This document shows, piece after piece, positions 10,028 through 21,192 of a stretch of 41,415 nt of DNA (the stretch's first letter is position 1; each line of letters opens with the position of its first letter). Position numbers and translations under genes: made by a program. The stretch covers positions 1 through 41,415 of the forward strand of contig JALRCN010000128.1 in NCBI GenBank assembly GCA_023257295.1, given 5' to 3'. Below the pieces are notes generated by a model. The model searched no databases. It saw only the letters and a program-made list of their open reading frames with translations, and had not been told where the DNA came from. The stretch comes from Nitrosomonas sp. GTDB taxonomy: Bacteria; Pseudomonadota; Gammaproteobacteria; Burkholderiales; Nitrosomonadaceae.

Positions 10028-10405
10028 ATGCCAACAATCAGTCAATTGGTCAGAAAGCCGAGAGTTGAAAAGCGCGTGAAAAGTAGTGTTCCTGCGCTGG
10101 AAAACTGTCCACAAAAACGTGGTGTATGCACAAGAGTGTATACAACAACACCTAAAAAGCCGAATTCGGCGCTGCGTAAAGTTGCGAGGGTGCGGTTGAC
10201 AAATGGCTATGAAGTATCGAGCTACATTGGTGGCGAAGGGCATAATTTGCAAGAGCATTCGGTTGTATTGATCCGGGGAGGTCGTGTCAAAGACTTGCCG
10301 GGTGTGCGTTATCATACGGTTCGAGGTAGTTTGGATACGGCGGGTGTAAAAGATCGCAAGCAAGGCAGATCTAAGTACGGTTCCAAGAAGCCGAAGACAA
10401 GCTAA
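10028..10405 (+). CDS. rpsL: 30S ribosomal protein S12
   Basis: Decoding-site protein of the small subunit. The 125 residues align closely with E. coli S12, with [12 protein letters not shown] containing Lys43, the site of classic streptomycin-resistance changes, unmutated here. [16 protein letters not shown] contains the Asp that is methylthiolated in many bacteria. It opens the str cluster and is followed by rpsG after 62 bases. Confidence 0.99.
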   Translation: MPTISQLVRKPRVEKRVKSSVPALENCPQKRGVCTRVYTTTPKKPNSALRKVARVRLTNGYEVSSYIGGEGHNLQEHSVVLIRGGRVKDLPGVRYHTVRGSLDTAGVKDRKQGRSKYGSKKPKTS

Positions 10406-10467
10406 TTGCTAAATAAAGCGAATGTGAACTTAAAAGAGAAAAAGTGGAAGAGTAAAGAGGATGCATA

Positions 10468-10938
10468 ATGCCTAGACGTAGAGAAGTTCCGAAACGGGAA
10501 ATATTACCAGATCCCAAGTATCACAATGTGGAATTGGCGAAGTTCGTTAACGTGTTGATGACGCGCGGTAAAAAATCGGTTGCAGAGAGAATTATCTACG
10601 GTGCGTTGGAGCATATCGAAAAGAAAACAGGCAATGATCCGCTGGAAGTATTTACGCAAGCGCTGACAAATGTGCGTCCATTGGTTGAGGTGAAGAGTCG
10701 TCGGGTCGGTGGCGCAAACTATCAGGTGCCGGTTGAGGTTCGGTCGGTGCGTAGAAATGCGTTGGCCATGCGCTGGTTGAGAGACGCGGCAAGAAAAAGA
10801 AACGAAAAATCAATGGATATTAGATTGGCGGGCGAATTGGTTGAAGCTTCGGAAGGTCGCGGCGGTGCAGTCAAGAAAAGAGAAGAAGTGCACAGAATGG
10901 CGGAATCAAATAAAGCATTCTCGCATTTTAGATTCTAA
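10468..10938 (+). CDS. rpsG: 30S ribosomal protein S7
   Basis: Head-assembly protein that binds the 3' domain of 16S rRNA; in E. coli it is also the translational repressor of the str operon. The protein has 156 residues, the common bacterial length. It starts [18 protein letters not shown], with [16 protein letters not shown] in the middle and [20 protein letters not shown] at the end. An AGAGG ribosome binding site precedes the ATG. Confidence 0.99.
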   Translation: MPRRREVPKREILPDPKYHNVELAKFVNVLMTRGKKSVAERIIYGALEHIEKKTGNDPLEVFTQALTNVRPLVEVKSRRVGGANYQVPVEVRSVRRNALAMRWLRDAARKRNEKSMDIRLAGELVEASEGRGGAVKKREEVHRMAESNKAFSHFRF

Positions 10939-10986
10939 TTGGTGGTATGAATATCAATATTTGTGTAAAACGTTAAGGCAATAATC

Positions 10987-13077
10987 GTGTCAAGAAAAAC
11001 CCCGATAGAGCGCTATAGAAATATAGGCATCATGGCCCATATAGACGCTGGTAAAACAACGACTACCGAGCGGATACTTTTTTATACCGGTGTATCGCAC
11101 AAATTAGGCGAAGTTCATGATGGTGCGGCAACCATGGACTGGATGGAGCAGGAGCAAGAGCGGGGGATTACAATTACTTCTGCGGCAACTACCTGTTTCT
11201 GGAAGGGAATGGCAAGCAATTATCCGGAGCATCGCATCAATATTATCGATACGCCGGGACACGTCGATTTTACCATTGAGGTTGAGCGTTCGTTGCGCGT
11301 GTTGGATGGAGCGTGCACGGTATTTTGTGCAGTCGGGGGTGTTCAGCCGCAAACAGAAACCGTCTGGAGACAGGCTAATAAGTATAAAGTGCCGAGATTG
11401 GCGTTTGTAAATAAGATGGACAGATCTGGCGCTAATTTTATGCGGGTTTATGAGCAAATTAAATCTCGCCTAAAGGCAACGCCAGTGCCTATTCAAATAC
11501 CGATCGGCGCAGAAGATAAATTTGAAGGTATTGTCGATCTCATTAAGATGAAAGCGATCTACTGGGATGAAGAAAGCCGCGGCATGAAATATGATGAGCG
11601 CGAAATACCGGACAATCTCAAAGCGGATGCGCAATCTTGGCGAGAAAAAATGGTGGAATCTGCGGCCGAAGCGAATGAAGATTTGATGAATAAGTATCTT
11701 GAAGGCGGAGAGTTGGAAATGTCAGAAATCAAGGCAGGGATACGCTCTCGAACGATAAATAATGAAATAGTGCCAATGATGTGCGGTACGGCCTTTAAAA
11801 ATAAAGGTGTGCAGGCAATGCTAGATGCGGTGATCGATTTTATGCCTTCTCCGACAGATGTTTTGGCGATACAAGGTGAAACAGAGTCCGGCGAAACGGA
11901 TAAGAGATCTGCGAGTGACGATGAGCCTTTTTCGGCATTGGCATTTAAGATCGCGACCGATCCATATGTGGGGCAATTGATTTTCTTCAGGGTTTATTCA
12001 GGCGTCGTAACATCGGGCGACACTGTATTTAATCCGGTAAAAGGAAAGAAAGAGAGGATTGGCAGGATTTTGCAGATGCACGCAAATCAACGAGAAGAAA
12101 TTAAAGAAGTGCGTGCGGGGGATATTGCGGCGGCAGTCGGGTTGAAGGATGTGATTACCGGAGATACGTTATGCGATCCGCAAAAGGTGATTACCTTGGA
12201 AAGAATGGATTTTCCCGAGCCGGTGATTCATGTTGCGGTAGAGCCAAAAACGAAATTAGACCAAGAAAAGATGGGGATTGCGCTCAATAGATTGGCGCAA
12301 GAGGATCCTTCTTTTCGTGTGCGTACCGATGAAGAATCGGGGCAGACCATCATTTCCGGGATGGGTGAGCTGCACCTTGAGATCATCGTTGATCGCATGA
12401 AGCGAGAATTTGGTGTGGAAGCTAATGTTGGTGCGCCTCAAGTGGCGTATCGCGAAGCGATTAAGAAACAAGTGGAAATCGAAGGAAAATTTGTTAAGCA
12501 ATCTGGCGGACGTGGCCAGTATGGACATGTTTGGTTAAAAATGGAACCCAATGAGGCTGGAAAGGGATTTGAGTTTGTTGATGAGATTAAAGGCGGTGCG
12601 GTTCCGCGTGAATATATACCTGCGGTAGAAAAGGGGTTGTTGGAAACATTGCCGAGTGGTGTTTTGGCTGGGTATCCAGTTGTGGATGTGAAGGTAACGC
12701 TTTTTGACGGTTCGTATCATGATGTGGATTCTAATGAGAACGCATTTAAGATGGCTGCATCGATTGCATTTAAGGATGGTATGCGTAAAGCCAATCCAGT
12801 TCTGCTAGAACCGATGATGGCAGTAGAAGTTGAGACACCGGAAGATTTTATGGGCAATGTTGTTGGTGATTTATCGTCCAGGCGTGGCATGATCCAGGGG
12901 ATGGAAGATATTCCAGGATTTAAGGTAGTTCGCGCTGAGGTTCCATTGGCGGAAATGTTTGGTTATTCGACAGCATTAAGATCTGCGACTCAGGGTAGAG
13001 CGACTTATTCGATGGAATTCAAGCATTATTCCGAAGCGCCAAAAAATGTGGCTGAAGCGATCATAAACAAAAAATAA
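10987..13077 (+). CDS. fusA: elongation factor G
   Basis: Translocation GTPase. The 696-residue protein has the P-loop AHIDAGKTT at 17-25, the switch II block DTPGHVDF and the guanine-specificity motif NKMD. Later come [14 protein letters not shown] (domain IV) and [11 protein letters not shown] (domain V). It starts with GTG, supported by AAGG about 8 bases upstream and by the conserved N-terminus [16 protein letters not shown]. The gap from rpsG is 48 bases. Confidence 0.99.
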   Translation: MSRKTPIERYRNIGIMAHIDAGKTTTTERILFYTGVSHKLGEVHDGAATMDWMEQEQERGITITSAATTCFWKGMASNYPEHRINIIDTPGHVDFTIEVERSLRVLDGACTVFCAVGGVQPQTETVWRQANKYKVPRLAFVNKMDRSGANFMRVYEQIKSRLKATPVPIQIPIGAEDKFEGIVDLIKMKAIYWDEESRGMKYDEREIPDNLKADAQSWREKMVESAAEANEDLMNKYLEGGELEMSEIKAGIRSRTINNEIVPMMCGTAFKNKGVQAMLDAVIDFMPSPTDVLAIQGETESGETDKRSASDDEPFSALAFKIATDPYVGQLIFFRVYSGVVTSGDTVFNPVKGKKERIGRILQMHANQREEIKEVRAGDIAAAVGLKDVITGDTLCDPQKVITLERMDFPEPVIHVAVEPKTKLDQEKMGIALNRLAQEDPSFRVRTDEESGQTIISGMGELHLEIIVDRMKREFGVEANVGAPQVAYREAIKKQVEIEGKFVKQSGGRGQYGHVWLKMEPNEAGKGFEFVDEIKGGAVPREYIPAVEKGLLETLPSGVLAGYPVVDVKVTLFDGSYHDVDSNENAFKMAASIAFKDGMRKANPVLLEPMMAVEVETPEDFMGNVVGDLSSRRGMIQGMEDIPGFKVVRAEVPLAEMFGYSTALRSATQGRATYSMEFKHYSEAPKNVAEAIINKK

Positions 13078-13108
13078 GCATATAGTTTGAATTTAAAAGG
13101 AACAGATC

Positions 13109-14299
13109 ATGGCAAAAAGTAAATTTGAACGTTCGAAGCCACATGTGAATGTAGGGACGATAGGACACGTAGACCACGGGAAGACGACACTGACGGCGGC
13201 GATTACGACGATATTGACGAAGAAATTTGGTGGAGAAGCGAAGAGCTACGATCAGATTGACTCGGCACCGGAAGAGCGGGCTCGCGGGATTACCATCAAC
13301 ACGGCGCACGTGGAATATGAAACTGCGAATCGCCATTATGCGCATGTGGATTGTCCCGGCCATGCGGACTATGTCAAGAACATGATCACCGGAGCGGCGC
13401 AAATGGATGGCGCGATCCTGGTTGTATCGGCAGCCGACGGTCCTATGCCGCAAACGCGCGAACACATACTGCTGGCTCGCCAAGTTGGTGTACCGTACAT
13501 CATCGTCTACATGAACAAAGCGGACATGGTCGACGACCAAGAACTGATCGAACTGGTGGAAATGGAAATACGCGAACTGCTATCGAAATACGACTTTCCT
13601 GGAGACGACACCCCGATCATCGTGGGATCAGCCCTGAAAGCACTGGAAGGTGACCAAAGCGAGATCGGCGAAGCCTCCATTTTGAAACTGGCGGAAGCAT
13701 TGGACAGCTATATACCGCAACCTGAACGCGCGATAGACGGCGCCTTCATTATGCCGGTGGAAGACGTATTCTCGATATCGGGACGTGGCACTGTAGTGAC
13801 GGGACGCGTAGAACGCGGCATCGTCAAAGTTGGCGAAGAAATTGAAATCGTTGGACTCAAACCGACACTGAAAACGGTATGTACCGGTGTCGAAATGTTC
13901 CGCAAACTGCTGGATCAAGGACAAGCCGGAGACAACGTAGGCATACTGCTGCGCGGCACTAAGCGGGAAGAAGTCGAGCGCGGACAAGTATTGGCGAAAC
14001 CCGGCAGCATATCGCCGCATACCAAGTTTACTGCGGAAATCTATGTGCTGAGTAAAGAAGAAGGCGGACGTCACACCCCGTTTTTTCCGGGCTATCGTCC
14101 GCAGTTTTATTTCAGAACCACGGACGTCACGGGCGCAATCGAGTTGCCTGCCGGAACGGAAATGGTCATGCCGGGCGACAACGTATCTGTGACGGTAAAT
14201 TTGATCGCCCCGATTGCGATGGAAGAAGGCTTGCGCTTTGCGATACGTGAAGGCGGCAGAACGGTTGGTGCTGGCGTAGTTGCGAAGATTATTGAATGA
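13109..14299 (+). CDS. tuf: elongation factor Tu
   Basis: GTPase that delivers aminoacyl-tRNA to the ribosome. The protein has 396 residues, with GHVDHGKT at 19-26, DCPGHADY and NKAD. AAGGA lies upstream of the ATG. Codon choice differs strikingly from both neighbours, with CGC for Arg and ATC for Ile frequent and only about two AGA codons seen. The flanking ribosomal-protein genes favour AGA and ATA. A second tuf copy elsewhere, as in many Proteobacteria, is likely but not visible. Confidence 0.99.
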   Translation: MAKSKFERSKPHVNVGTIGHVDHGKTTLTAAITTILTKKFGGEAKSYDQIDSAPEERARGITINTAHVEYETANRHYAHVDCPGHADYVKNMITGAAQMDGAILVVSAADGPMPQTREHILLARQVGVPYIIVYMNKADMVDDQELIELVEMEIRELLSKYDFPGDDTPIIVGSALKALEGDQSEIGEASILKLAEALDSYIPQPERAIDGAFIMPVEDVFSISGRGTVVTGRVERGIVKVGEEIEIVGLKPTLKTVCTGVEMFRKLLDQGQAGDNVGILLRGTKREEVERGQVLAKPGSISPHTKFTAEIYVLSKEEGGRHTPFFPGYRPQFYFRTTDVTGAIELPAGTEMVMPGDNVSVTVNLIAPIAMEEGLRFAIREGGRTVGAGVVAKIIE

Positions 14300-14365
14300 T
14301 TTTGAAAAGTCGATTGGTTTTTTGGAAAATAATGGGTTAAGTGAGTTAAAAACTCAGGAATAAAT

Positions 14366-14674
14366 ATGCAAAATCAGAAAATAAGAATTCGCTTGAAAGC
14401 ATTTGATTACCGATTAATAGATAAGTCGGCGCTGGAGATTGTTGAAACGGCTAAAAGAACAGGAGCGGTTGTAAAAGGTCCCGTTCCGCTACCGACTAAA
14501 ATAGAGAGATTTGATGTGCTGCGATCACCGCATGTAAATAAAACGTCAAGAGATCAATTTGAAATAAGAACGCACCTTAGATTAATGGATATTATTGATC
14601 CGACGGATAAAACGGTTGACGCATTGATGAAGTTGGATTTGCCCGCAGGCGTGGATGTTGAGATCAAGCTGTAA
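14366..14674 (+). CDS. rpsJ: 30S ribosomal protein S10
   Basis: Small-subunit head protein that also works in antitermination as NusE with NusB. The 102-residue product has [19 protein letters not shown] and [18 protein letters not shown], both diagnostic. It is the first gene of the S10 cluster, 66 bases after tuf. The gap contains a short GAGTT/AACTC stem and an AGGA ribosome binding site, but no promoter clear enough to call. The str and S10 clusters may therefore be cotranscribed. Confidence 0.98.
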   Translation: MQNQKIRIRLKAFDYRLIDKSALEIVETAKRTGAVVKGPVPLPTKIERFDVLRSPHVNKTSRDQFEIRTHLRLMDIIDPTDKTVDALMKLDLPAGVDVEIKL

Positions 14675-14711
14675 AAATATTGCGAAAAACGGTTTCTGAA
14701 AGAGGATAAAA

Positions 14712-15359
14712 ATGAGCTTAGGTTTAATCGGCCGAAAGATCGGTATGACACGATTATTTACTGAAAATGGAGATAGTTTGCCAGTGACAGTTATCGATGT
14801 TTCTGACAATCGTGTTACTCAGATAAAGAAATTAGAAACTGATGGGTATGCTGCGGTGCAATTGTCATTTGCCAAGAAGAAGGCAAACAGAACAAATAAA
14901 GCAATGGCAGGACATTTTTCAAAGGCAGGTGTAGAAGCTTGTGCCGTTGTGAAAGAATTTAGAGTAAAAAGTGAAGCTGAGATAGCGCATTTGCAAAGCG
15001 GAGAAGGTATTAAAAACGATATCTTTGCAGTGGGGCAAAAAGTAGATATATCTGGTGTTACGATAGGAAAAGGCTTTGCGGGTACTATAAAATTGCATCA
15101 CTTTTCATCGAATAGAGCGAGTCACGGCAATTCGAAAGCACACAGAAAACCAGGTTCAATCGGCATGGCGCAAGATCCCGGACGTGTTTTCCCGGGGAAA
15201 CGAATGGCCGGTCATATGGGAAATGTGAAAAGAACGACACAGAATCTTGAGATATTAAAAATTGATAACGAGAGAAATCTGTTATTGATTAAAGGTGCGA
15301 TACCAGGCTCCAAAGGCGGTTATGTGATAGTCCGCTCAAGTATCAAGGCGCGAAGTTAA
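14712..15359 (+). CDS. rplC: 50S ribosomal protein L3
   Basis: Early-assembly protein near the peptidyl transferase centre. The protein has 215 residues, against 209 in E. coli. The loop [20 protein letters not shown] is the betaproteobacterial form. E. coli has Gln150, the PrmB methylation site, at the position occupied here by Met in GSIGM. AGAGG precedes the ATG. The N-terminus [16 protein letters not shown] is typical. Confidence 0.98.
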   Translation: MSLGLIGRKIGMTRLFTENGDSLPVTVIDVSDNRVTQIKKLETDGYAAVQLSFAKKKANRTNKAMAGHFSKAGVEACAVVKEFRVKSEAEIAHLQSGEGIKNDIFAVGQKVDISGVTIGKGFAGTIKLHHFSSNRASHGNSKAHRKPGSIGMAQDPGRVFPGKRMAGHMGNVKRTTQNLEILKIDNERNLLLIKGAIPGSKGGYVIVRSSIKARS

Positions 15360-15391
15360 ATAAATAAAATCTACAATAGAGCACTCAAGTA

Positions 15392-16012
15392 ATGGAACTA
15401 AAGCTTATTGGCGCGAAAGATCAGAAACAATCAAATATCGATGTTTCTGATGATCTATTCAATCGAGAATATAATGAATCGCTTGTGCATCAAGTGGTTA
15501 CATCTTATTTGTCAAATGCACGTAGTGCGACGCGGGCACAGAAAGGTCGATCCGAAGTGGCAAAATCGACACGTAAGCCGTGGAGGCAGAAAGGTACAGG
15601 ACGAGCTCGGGCAGGTATGGCGTCAAGTCCGATATGGCGAGGTGGTGGAAAAATATTTCCCAATAGTCCCGATGAGAATTATCGGAAGAAAATTAATAAA
15701 AAGATGTACCGTGCAGGAATGAGTGTAATATTGTCACAATTGATTAGAGATGGGCGCTTATTGGTGATCGATACATTAAGTGCGGATACTCATAAAACAA
15801 AATCATTTGTTAATCAGCTGAATTCGCTGGGATTGAAAGAGGTTGTTATAGTGACTGGAGAGTTAGATAGCAATTTATATTTATCTTCAAGAAATGTACC
15901 GCATGTTTATGTAACAGAAGTCCAAAACGTAGATCCTGTCAGTTTAGTGAAATTTGAAAAAGCGCTTTTTACTGTAGATGGAATACGTAAGATCGAGGAG
16001 CTTTTGGCATGA
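15392..16012 (+). CDS. rplD: 50S ribosomal protein L4
   Basis: Lines the exit tunnel; in E. coli it is also the feedback regulator of the S10 operon. The protein has 206 residues. The tunnel loop [17 protein letters not shown] and the following [14 protein letters not shown] are conserved. Its stop overlaps the rplW start by four bases (ATGA), indicating coupling. No leader hairpin of the E. coli S10 kind was recognised upstream, so L4 control here is unproven. Confidence 0.98.
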   Translation: MELKLIGAKDQKQSNIDVSDDLFNREYNESLVHQVVTSYLSNARSATRAQKGRSEVAKSTRKPWRQKGTGRARAGMASSPIWRGGGKIFPNSPDENYRKKINKKMYRAGMSVILSQLIRDGRLLVIDTLSADTHKTKSFVNQLNSLGLKEVVIVTGELDSNLYLSSRNVPHVYVTEVQNVDPVSLVKFEKALFTVDGIRKIEELLA

Positions 16013-16338
16013 ATTTAATAGAGCAAGAACGATTGTTAAAAGTGATTATTGGACCTTATGTCTCCGAGAAGGCGACTTTTCTAGGCGAGAAAAATAATCA
16101 AACCGTATTCAAAGTGGCGACTGATGCAACTAAGAATGAAATAAAAGCGGCGGTAGAGATGTTATGGAAAGATCAGGCAATAAAAGTTGAGAGTGTTCAG
16201 ACCATAAATGTGAAGGGCAAAAAAAAGAGATTTGGAAGATTCTTTGGTAAAAGAAGCGATTGGAAGAAAGCGGTCGTTAATATTACAAAGGGCCAGGAAT
16301 TGAATTTCTCCAACTTATCGAGTATTGAGACGAAATAA
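16009..16338 (+). CDS. rplW: 50S ribosomal protein L23
   Basis: Sits at the tunnel exit and docks trigger factor and signal recognition particle. The protein has 109 residues, against 100 in E. coli. [17 protein letters not shown] and [17 protein letters not shown] are family blocks, with the basic loop in the second. It overlaps rplD by four bases, and its stop shares one base with the rplB start (TAATG). Confidence 0.97.
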   Translation: MNLIEQERLLKVIIGPYVSEKATFLGEKNNQTVFKVATDATKNEIKAAVEMLWKDQAIKVESVQTINVKGKKKRFGRFFGKRSDWKKAVVNITKGQELNFSNLSSIETK

Positions 16339-17171
16339 TGGATCTTGTTAAATTAAAACCAACATCGCCGGGACGCAGAGCGGTTGTAAGATTAATAAAT
16401 AAAGATTTGTACAAAGGCCGACCTCAGAAAGGTCTGGTAGAAAAGCAATCCAAGACAGCGGGTCGTAATCACTATGGAAGAATTACAACCAGACATCGTG
16501 GAGGCGGGCATAAGCAGCATTATCGAGTAATCGATTTTAAACGAAACAAAGATGATGTTGATGCAATAGTTGAGCGTATAGAATACGATCCAAATAGAAC
16601 GGCTAACATTGCCTTAATATGCTATAAGGATGGAGAAAGACGATATATTATCGCGCCAAAAGGATTGGCGGTGGGTACAAAGATAAGTAGCGGAAAGAAT
16701 GCGCAAATAAAAGTGGGTGATGCATTGCCGCTAAGAAATATTCCAATGGGAACGATCATTCATTGCGTTGAACTACTGCCGGGTAAGGGGGCGCAGTTGG
16801 CTCGTTCAGCGGGATCTTCGGTTCAATTGCAGGCACGCGAAGGAAATTATGCGCAAATAAAATTGCGCTCTGGAGAAATGCGCAAAGTTCATATCGATTG
16901 CCGCGCAACCATCGGCGAAGTTGGTAACGCGGCGCATAATCTAAAATCCATTGGCAAAGCCGGTGCAGTGAGATGGAGAGGGATCAGACCGACGGTTCGC
17001 GGTGTGGCAATGAATCCAATCGACCATCCACATGGCGGCGGCGAAGGTAGAACATCGGCTGGGCGACACCCGGTGAGTCCGTGGGGTACGCCTGCTAAAG
17101 GTTATCGCACCAGAAACAACAAGCGCACCGAACAAATGATAGTGCGTCATCGGTATTCTAAGAAGGGATAA
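16338..17171 (+). CDS. rplB: 50S ribosomal protein L2
   Basis: Large-subunit core protein needed for subunit joining and peptidyl transferase assembly. The protein has 277 residues. The signature [20 protein letters not shown] includes the conserved histidine near the catalytic centre, and [20 protein letters not shown] is the N-terminal RNA-binding block. It is translationally linked to rplW by the overlapping stop and start codons. Confidence 0.99.
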   Translation: MDLVKLKPTSPGRRAVVRLINKDLYKGRPQKGLVEKQSKTAGRNHYGRITTRHRGGGHKQHYRVIDFKRNKDDVDAIVERIEYDPNRTANIALICYKDGERRYIIAPKGLAVGTKISSGKNAQIKVGDALPLRNIPMGTIIHCVELLPGKGAQLARSAGSSVQLQAREGNYAQIKLRSGEMRKVHIDCRATIGEVGNAAHNLKSIGKAGAVRWRGIRPTVRGVAMNPIDHPHGGGEGRTSAGRHPVSPWGTPAKGYRTRNNKRTEQMIVRHRYSKKG

Positions 17172-17174
17172 GAA

Positions 17175-17456
17175 ATGGCACGTTCGATAAAAAAAGGCCC
17201 TTATATTGATGCGAATTTGATTGCAAAAGTCGAAAAAGCTCGCGCAAGCAACGATAAAAGACCTATCAAAACATGGTCGCGCGCATCTACGATCATACCT
17301 GATTTCATAGGCTTTACGATTGCGGTACATAACGGTAAGCAACATATTCCAGTGTTCGTCACAGAGAATATGATTGGTCATAAATTTGGTGAATTTTCGT
17401 TGACTCGCACTTTTAAAGGGCATGCCGGCGACAAGAAAGCGGTAGCGAAACGGTAG
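17175..17456 (+). CDS. rpsS: 30S ribosomal protein S19
   Basis: Head protein contacting 16S rRNA and the A-site finger. The protein has 93 residues, starting [15 protein letters not shown], with [19 protein letters not shown] and a basic C-terminus. It follows rplB by three bases. AAGGG upstream overlaps the rplB end. Confidence 0.98.
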   Translation: MARSIKKGPYIDANLIAKVEKARASNDKRPIKTWSRASTIIPDFIGFTIAVHNGKQHIPVFVTENMIGHKFGEFSLTRTFKGHAGDKKAVAKR

Positions 17457-17464
17457 AGGATGAA

Positions 17465-17812
17465 ATGGAAACAACTGCAATACTGCGTGGAGCTCGTTTG
17501 TCAGCACAAAAGGGAAGATTGGTGGCCGATCAAATAAGAGGATTGTCGATCGAGAAGGCTTTAAATATCTTGGCGTTTAGTCCGAAAAAGGGTGCGGCAA
17601 TCATCAAAAAATTACTGGAATCCGCTGTGGCAAATGCAGAGCACAATGATGGTGCCGATATTGATGAGCTTAAGGTGGCAGAGATTCTGGTTGACCAAGG
17701 TGCTGTGATGAAGAGAACAAGCGCTCGGGCAAAAGGAAGAGGAAATAGGATCAGTAAGCCGACATGTCATATCGTACTAAAAGTAAGTGACGGATCAATT
17801 GAGGCGAGATAA
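17465..17812 (+). CDS. rplV: 50S ribosomal protein L22
   Basis: Forms part of the exit-tunnel constriction. The protein has 115 residues, against 110 in E. coli. The long beta-hairpin that reaches the tunnel is represented by [30 protein letters not shown] supplies the ribosome binding site. The gap to rpsS is eight bases. Confidence 0.98.
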   Translation: METTAILRGARLSAQKGRLVADQIRGLSIEKALNILAFSPKKGAAIIKKLLESAVANAEHNDGADIDELKVAEILVDQGAVMKRTSARAKGRGNRISKPTCHIVLKVSDGSIEAR

Positions 17813-17824
17813 AAGGCAATAATA

Positions 17825-18583
17825 ATGGGACAAAAAATACATCCAACGGGATTCCGATTATCAATTCAAAGAAATTGGTCGTCGAAATGGTACGCAAATA
17901 GTAGTAATTTTGCGACGATGCTTAATGAGGACATTAAAGTTAGGGCCTTTCTGAATGAAAGACTTAAAGGGGCATCTGTTGGAAGAATATTGATAGAAAG
18001 ACCATCAAAAAATGCGAGGATAACGATCTTCAGTTCACGGCCCGGTGTTGTCATAGGGAAAAAGGGTGAGGATATTGAAGTATTGCGCAATGAATTGCAA
18101 AAAAGAATGGGGGTTCCTGTTCATGTCAATATCGAGGAAATACGCAAACCGGAATTAGATGCGCAATTGATAGCGGATAATATTGCACAGCAATTAGAAA
18201 AGAGAATCATGTTTCGGAGAGCGATGAAGCGCGCTATGCAAAATGCGATGAGATTAGGCGCTCAAGGTATTAAAATAATGAGTTCTGGAAGATTAAATGG
18301 CATCGAAATTGCCAGAACTGAATGGTATCGAGAAGGCAGAGTTCCATTACATACATTGCGGGCGGATTTAGATTATGGAACTTCCGAAGCAAAAACGACA
18401 TACGGAATTATAGGAATTAAGGTGTGGATATTCAAGGGAGAATTTATTGGTCGTGATGATCAAAGTTCATCTGTGGCTTCTCCGAATAGTCCTGATACTG
18501 AAAAAAAGAAATCAAGTAAAAAGAATCAATTTTCGCTGACCGGTGTTTCTGATAATAAAGGCGAGCAGGATACTATAAATTGA
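17825..18583 (+). CDS. rpsC: 30S ribosomal protein S3
   Basis: Part of the mRNA entry tunnel and helicase region. Residues around 60-90 hold the type-II KH motif [16 protein letters not shown], and [19 protein letters not shown] is also conserved. At 252 residues it is longer than the 233 of E. coli. The extra length is a polar Ser/Lys/Asp tail after about residue 212, probably disordered. A 68-base gap separates it from rplP. Confidence 0.98.
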   Translation: MGQKIHPTGFRLSIQRNWSSKWYANSSNFATMLNEDIKVRAFLNERLKGASVGRILIERPSKNARITIFSSRPGVVIGKKGEDIEVLRNELQKRMGVPVHVNIEEIRKPELDAQLIADNIAQQLEKRIMFRRAMKRAMQNAMRLGAQGIKIMSSGRLNGIEIARTEWYREGRVPLHTLRADLDYGTSEAKTTYGIIGIKVWIFKGEFIGRDDQSSSVASPNSPDTEKKKSSKKNQFSLTGVSDNKGEQDTIN

Positions 18584-18651
18584 TATAGTAAATATTTAGG
18601 TGCGCAACGTGATAAATTTAAACATAAACTTTGTAAGTTCCGAGGGTAAAT

Positions 18652-19065
18652 ATGCTTCAGCCTGCTAGAACTAAATATAGAAAACAACAAAAAGGTAGAA
18701 ATACCGGTGTTGCGCTTAGAGGAGCGAAAGTTAGCTTTGGTGAGTTCGGACTAAAAGCGATAGAAAGAGGGCGTCTGACTTCGCGCCAAATTGAGGCTGC
18801 TCGAAGAGCGATGACCAGGCACATCAAGAGAGGCGGACGTATTTGGATAAGGATTTTTCCCGATAAACCAATATCGCGGAAACCCGCCGAAGTGCGAATG
18901 GGTAATGGTAAAGGGAGTCCTGAATATTACGTAGCAGAAATACAGCCGGGTAAGGTTTTGTATGAAATGGATGGCGTTAATGAAGAATTAGCGAAAGAGG
19001 CTTTTAGATTGGCTGCTGCTAAATTGCCGATTAAGACTATGTTTACAATAAGACAATTGGGCTAA
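18652..19065 (+). CDS. rplP: 50S ribosomal protein L16
   Basis: Binds near the A site and organises its tRNA-binding architecture. The protein has 137 residues. It starts [19 protein letters not shown]. The loop [20 protein letters not shown] contains the Arg that is hydroxylated in E. coli (Arg81 there). GAGGG precedes the ATG. The 68-base upstream gap shows no promoter or hairpin worth calling. Confidence 0.98.
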   Translation: MLQPARTKYRKQQKGRNTGVALRGAKVSFGEFGLKAIERGRLTSRQIEAARRAMTRHIKRGGRIWIRIFPDKPISRKPAEVRMGNGKGSPEYYVAEIQPGKVLYEMDGVNEELAKEAFRLAAAKLPIKTMFTIRQLG

Positions 19066-19071
19066 TCTGAA

Positions 19072-19269
19072 ATGAAGGCAAGCGAATTAAGAAATCTGCA
19101 AGTACACGAATTGGATAAAGAGCTTATCTCCTTATTAAAAACACAATTTGTGCTTAGAATGCAATTAGCAACTCAGCAAATTAGCAATACAAAACAACTA
19201 AAAGCTACGAGAAAAGATATTGCGCGAGTAAAGACCATCCTAACTCAGAAAAAAACGAATCATGTCTAA
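19072..19269 (+). CDS. rpmC: 50S ribosomal protein L29
   Basis: Small two-helix protein near the tunnel exit. The 65 residues begin [18 protein letters not shown], with the conserved [12 protein letters not shown] centre. It lies six bases after rplP and overlaps rpsQ by eight bases. Confidence 0.96.
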   Translation: MKASELRNLQVHELDKELISLLKTQFVLRMQLATQQISNTKQLKATRKDIARVKTILTQKKTNHV

Positions 19270-19504
19270 CGCTAAATTACGTCGAACATTAAGTGGGAAA
19301 GTTACAAGTAACAGTATGGATAAAACTGTAACGGTTTTGGTGGAAAGGCGACTAAAACACCCGCTATATGGTAAGTACATTACCCGCTCAAAGAAATATC
19401 ACGCGCATGTAGAAGAAAAATTGAATATTGGCGATTTAGTGATAATTGAAGAATGCCGTCCGTTATCCAAAACGAAAAATTGGATAGTAATTAAGCAGTC
19501 ATAG
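19262..19504 (+). CDS. rpsQ: 30S ribosomal protein S17
   Basis: Primary 16S rRNA-binding protein with an OB fold. The protein has 80 residues. [19 protein letters not shown], the basic stretch [19 protein letters not shown] and the end [17 protein letters not shown] are all diagnostic. It is the last gene of the classical S10 unit. A structured 75-base gap follows before rplN. Confidence 0.97.
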   Translation: MSNAKLRRTLSGKVTSNSMDKTVTVLVERRLKHPLYGKYITRSKKYHAHVEEKLNIGDLVIIEECRPLSKTKNWIVIKQS

Positions 19505-19510
19505 AAAATG

Positions 19511-19542
19511 CTTTCCATTGCCAGATTCGACTAATCGGAAAG
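19511..19542 (+). other. hairpin at the S10/spc junction
   Basis: CTTTCC (19511-19516) pairs with GGAAAG (19537-19542), and the inner GATT (19524-19527) pairs with AATC (19533-19536) around a five-base loop. Seven bases bulge on the 5' side. A T-rich stretch follows (TATATATTTT). It lies between rpsQ and rplN, where E. coli separates the S10 and spc operons. A weak TTGCCA/TATATA pair with 19-base spacing overlaps it. It could be an attenuator, an RNA processing site or chance. Confidence 0.3.
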
Positions 19543-19579
19543 TATATATTTTGACTACTATAAAAAGGTAATAAAACAA

Positions 19580-19948
19580 ATGATTCAGATGCAATCAATA
19601 TTAAAAGTGGCGGATAATACAGGCGCTCGCTCAATAATGTGCATTAAGGTACTTGGCGGTTCGAAAAGGCAATATGCCGGAATCGGAGATGTTATAAAAG
19701 TCAGTATTAAAGATGCAGCTCCAAGAGGTAGGGTAAAAAAAGGAGAGATTTATAATGCGGTTATCGTCCGAACTGCGAAAGGCGTAAGGAGAATAGACGG
19801 CTCACTTTTAAAATTTGATGATAATGCGGCAGTTCTGTTAAATAATAAATACGAACCAATCGGTACGCGGATTTTTGGTCCTGTAACCAGAGAATTAAGA
19901 AATGCGCGATTTATGAAGATTGTTTCGCTAGCTCCTGAAGTTTTATAG
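19580..19948 (+). CDS. rplN: 50S ribosomal protein L14
   Basis: Interface protein contacting 16S rRNA across the intersubunit bridge. The protein has 122 residues. [20 protein letters not shown] and [20 protein letters not shown] are family signatures. It is the first gene of the spc unit, after a 75-base gap containing a hairpin. AAGGT lies about ten bases upstream. Confidence 0.98.
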   Translation: MIQMQSILKVADNTGARSIMCIKVLGGSKRQYAGIGDVIKVSIKDAAPRGRVKKGEIYNAVIVRTAKGVRRIDGSLLKFDDNAAVLLNNKYEPIGTRIFGPVTRELRNARFMKIVSLAPEVL

Positions 19949-19963
19949 TAGCAAGGTATATAT

Positions 19964-20281
19964 ATGCGTAAACTAAAGAAAGGCGATAGTGTAACGATCA
20001 TCGCAGGCAAGGATAAAGGAAAGACGGGATCAATTCTTCGATTTGTAGGTGTTGATCGGGTCGTCGTGCAAGGTATCAATTCAATTAAGAAACACGAAAA
20101 ACCTAATCCAAGTAAAGGGATAACTGGCGGCATAATTGCAAAAGAAGCTTCGGTGCATATTTCTAATGTTGCCATATATAACTATGTCTCAAAAAAAGCG
20201 GACAAGGTTGGATTTATGATTGACGATGATAAAAATAAATATCGCGTATTTAAATCAACTGGCGAGAGCATAGAAGTATAA
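19964..20281 (+). CDS. rplX: 50S ribosomal protein L24
   Basis: Assembly-initiating large-subunit protein. The N-terminal KOW motif is [20 protein letters not shown], followed by [19 protein letters not shown]. The protein has 105 residues, the normal length. The gap to rplN is 15 bases, with AAGG in it. Confidence 0.97.
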   Translation: MRKLKKGDSVTIIAGKDKGKTGSILRFVGVDRVVVQGINSIKKHEKPNPSKGITGGIIAKEASVHISNVAIYNYVSKKADKVGFMIDDDKNKYRVFKSTGESIEV

Positions 20282-20298
20282 CGAAGGAAGTAATAAAA

Positions 20299-20838
20299 AT
20301 GTCTAGATTACAAGAATATTACCAAGCTACTATCACGAAACAGTTGATTGAGCAATTTAAATATAAATCACCGATGGAAGTGCCAAGAATAACTAAAATT
20401 ACACTTAATATTGGACTGGGAGAGGCGACTGCGGATAAGAAAGTCATAGAACATGCACTTTCTGATATGACAAAAATTAGCGGTCAGCGCCCAGTTATAA
20501 CAAAAGCGAAAAAATCTATCGCGACTTTTAAAGTGCGGCAGGATTATCCGATTGGATGTATGGTGACGCTTCGACGAGTACGGATGTATGAGTTTCTTGA
20601 TAGATTAATAACAGTCGCAATTCCGAGAATTCGTGATTTTAGAGGAATATCGGGAAGATCATTTGATGGAAGAGGCAACTATAATATGGGAATAAAAGAA
20701 CAAATAATTTTTCCAGAAATCGATTACGATAAAATAGATTCGTTAAGAGGTATGAATATATCTATTACAACAAGTGCAAAAAGCGATATCGAAGCTAAGG
20801 CGTTACTTGCTGCGTTTAGCTTTCCTTTTAAGAATTGA
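20299..20838 (+). CDS. rplE: 50S ribosomal protein L5
   Basis: Binds 5S rRNA in the central protuberance. The protein has 179 residues, as in E. coli. [15 protein letters not shown] and [20 protein letters not shown] are diagnostic. In E. coli the repressor S8 binds mRNA near the start of this gene. No matching structure was identified by eye here. GAAGG precedes the ATG. Confidence 0.98.
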   Translation: MSRLQEYYQATITKQLIEQFKYKSPMEVPRITKITLNIGLGEATADKKVIEHALSDMTKISGQRPVITKAKKSIATFKVRQDYPIGCMVTLRRVRMYEFLDRLITVAIPRIRDFRGISGRSFDGRGNYNMGIKEQIIFPEIDYDKIDSLRGMNISITTSAKSDIEAKALLAAFSFPFKN

Positions 20839-20845
20839 GGATGAT

Positions 20846-21151
20846 ATGGCCAAATTAGCACTTATTAATAGAAACCTAAAGAGACAAAAGATTGTGCAGA
20901 AATATTCAAGGCTAAGACAATCTTTGAATGACATTATTAGGAATAGCAAAATAAGCGAAGATGAGCGATTAAGCGCAAGATTAAAATTACAAAATTTGCC
21001 GAAGGACTCTAGTCCTGTTCGGTTGAGAAATCGTTGTACTTTGACGGGTAGGCCGAGAGGAGTTTATTCAAAATTCGGACTAGGAAGAAATAAATTGCGA
21101 GAAATAGCAATGAGCGGAAAAATACCCGGAATAATAAAAGCAAGCTGGTAA
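20846..21151 (+). CDS. rpsN: 30S ribosomal protein S14
   Basis: Late-assembly head protein. The start was set at ATG 20846, with GAGG just upstream, giving 101 residues beginning [20 protein letters not shown]. The open frame extends upstream into rplE, but that part has no S14 character. This is the long zinc-free form: [18 protein letters not shown] has a single Cys and no paired CxxC. Ten of its 14 arginine codons are AGA or AGG and five of nine isoleucine codons are ATA, an extreme example of the local codon bias. Confidence 0.97.
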   Translation: MAKLALINRNLKRQKIVQKYSRLRQSLNDIIRNSKISEDERLSARLKLQNLPKDSSPVRLRNRCTLTGRPRGVYSKFGLGRNKLREIAMSGKIPGIIKASW

Positions 21152-21192
21152 ACGAATTATTTTAAGAAGATTCAGAGAAGAGAATTGATATT

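Noticed and set aside
16941-17507. 188-codon minus-strand frame across rplB, rpsS and rplV
   Set aside because: It lies antisense to three strongly conserved ribosomal genes and has no ribosome binding site or recognisable product.
20774-20845. Upstream extension of rpsN starting inside rplE
   Set aside because: The extra 24 residues overlap the rplE 3' end in another frame and have no S14 similarity; ATG 20846 has a ribosome binding site and gives the exact family length.
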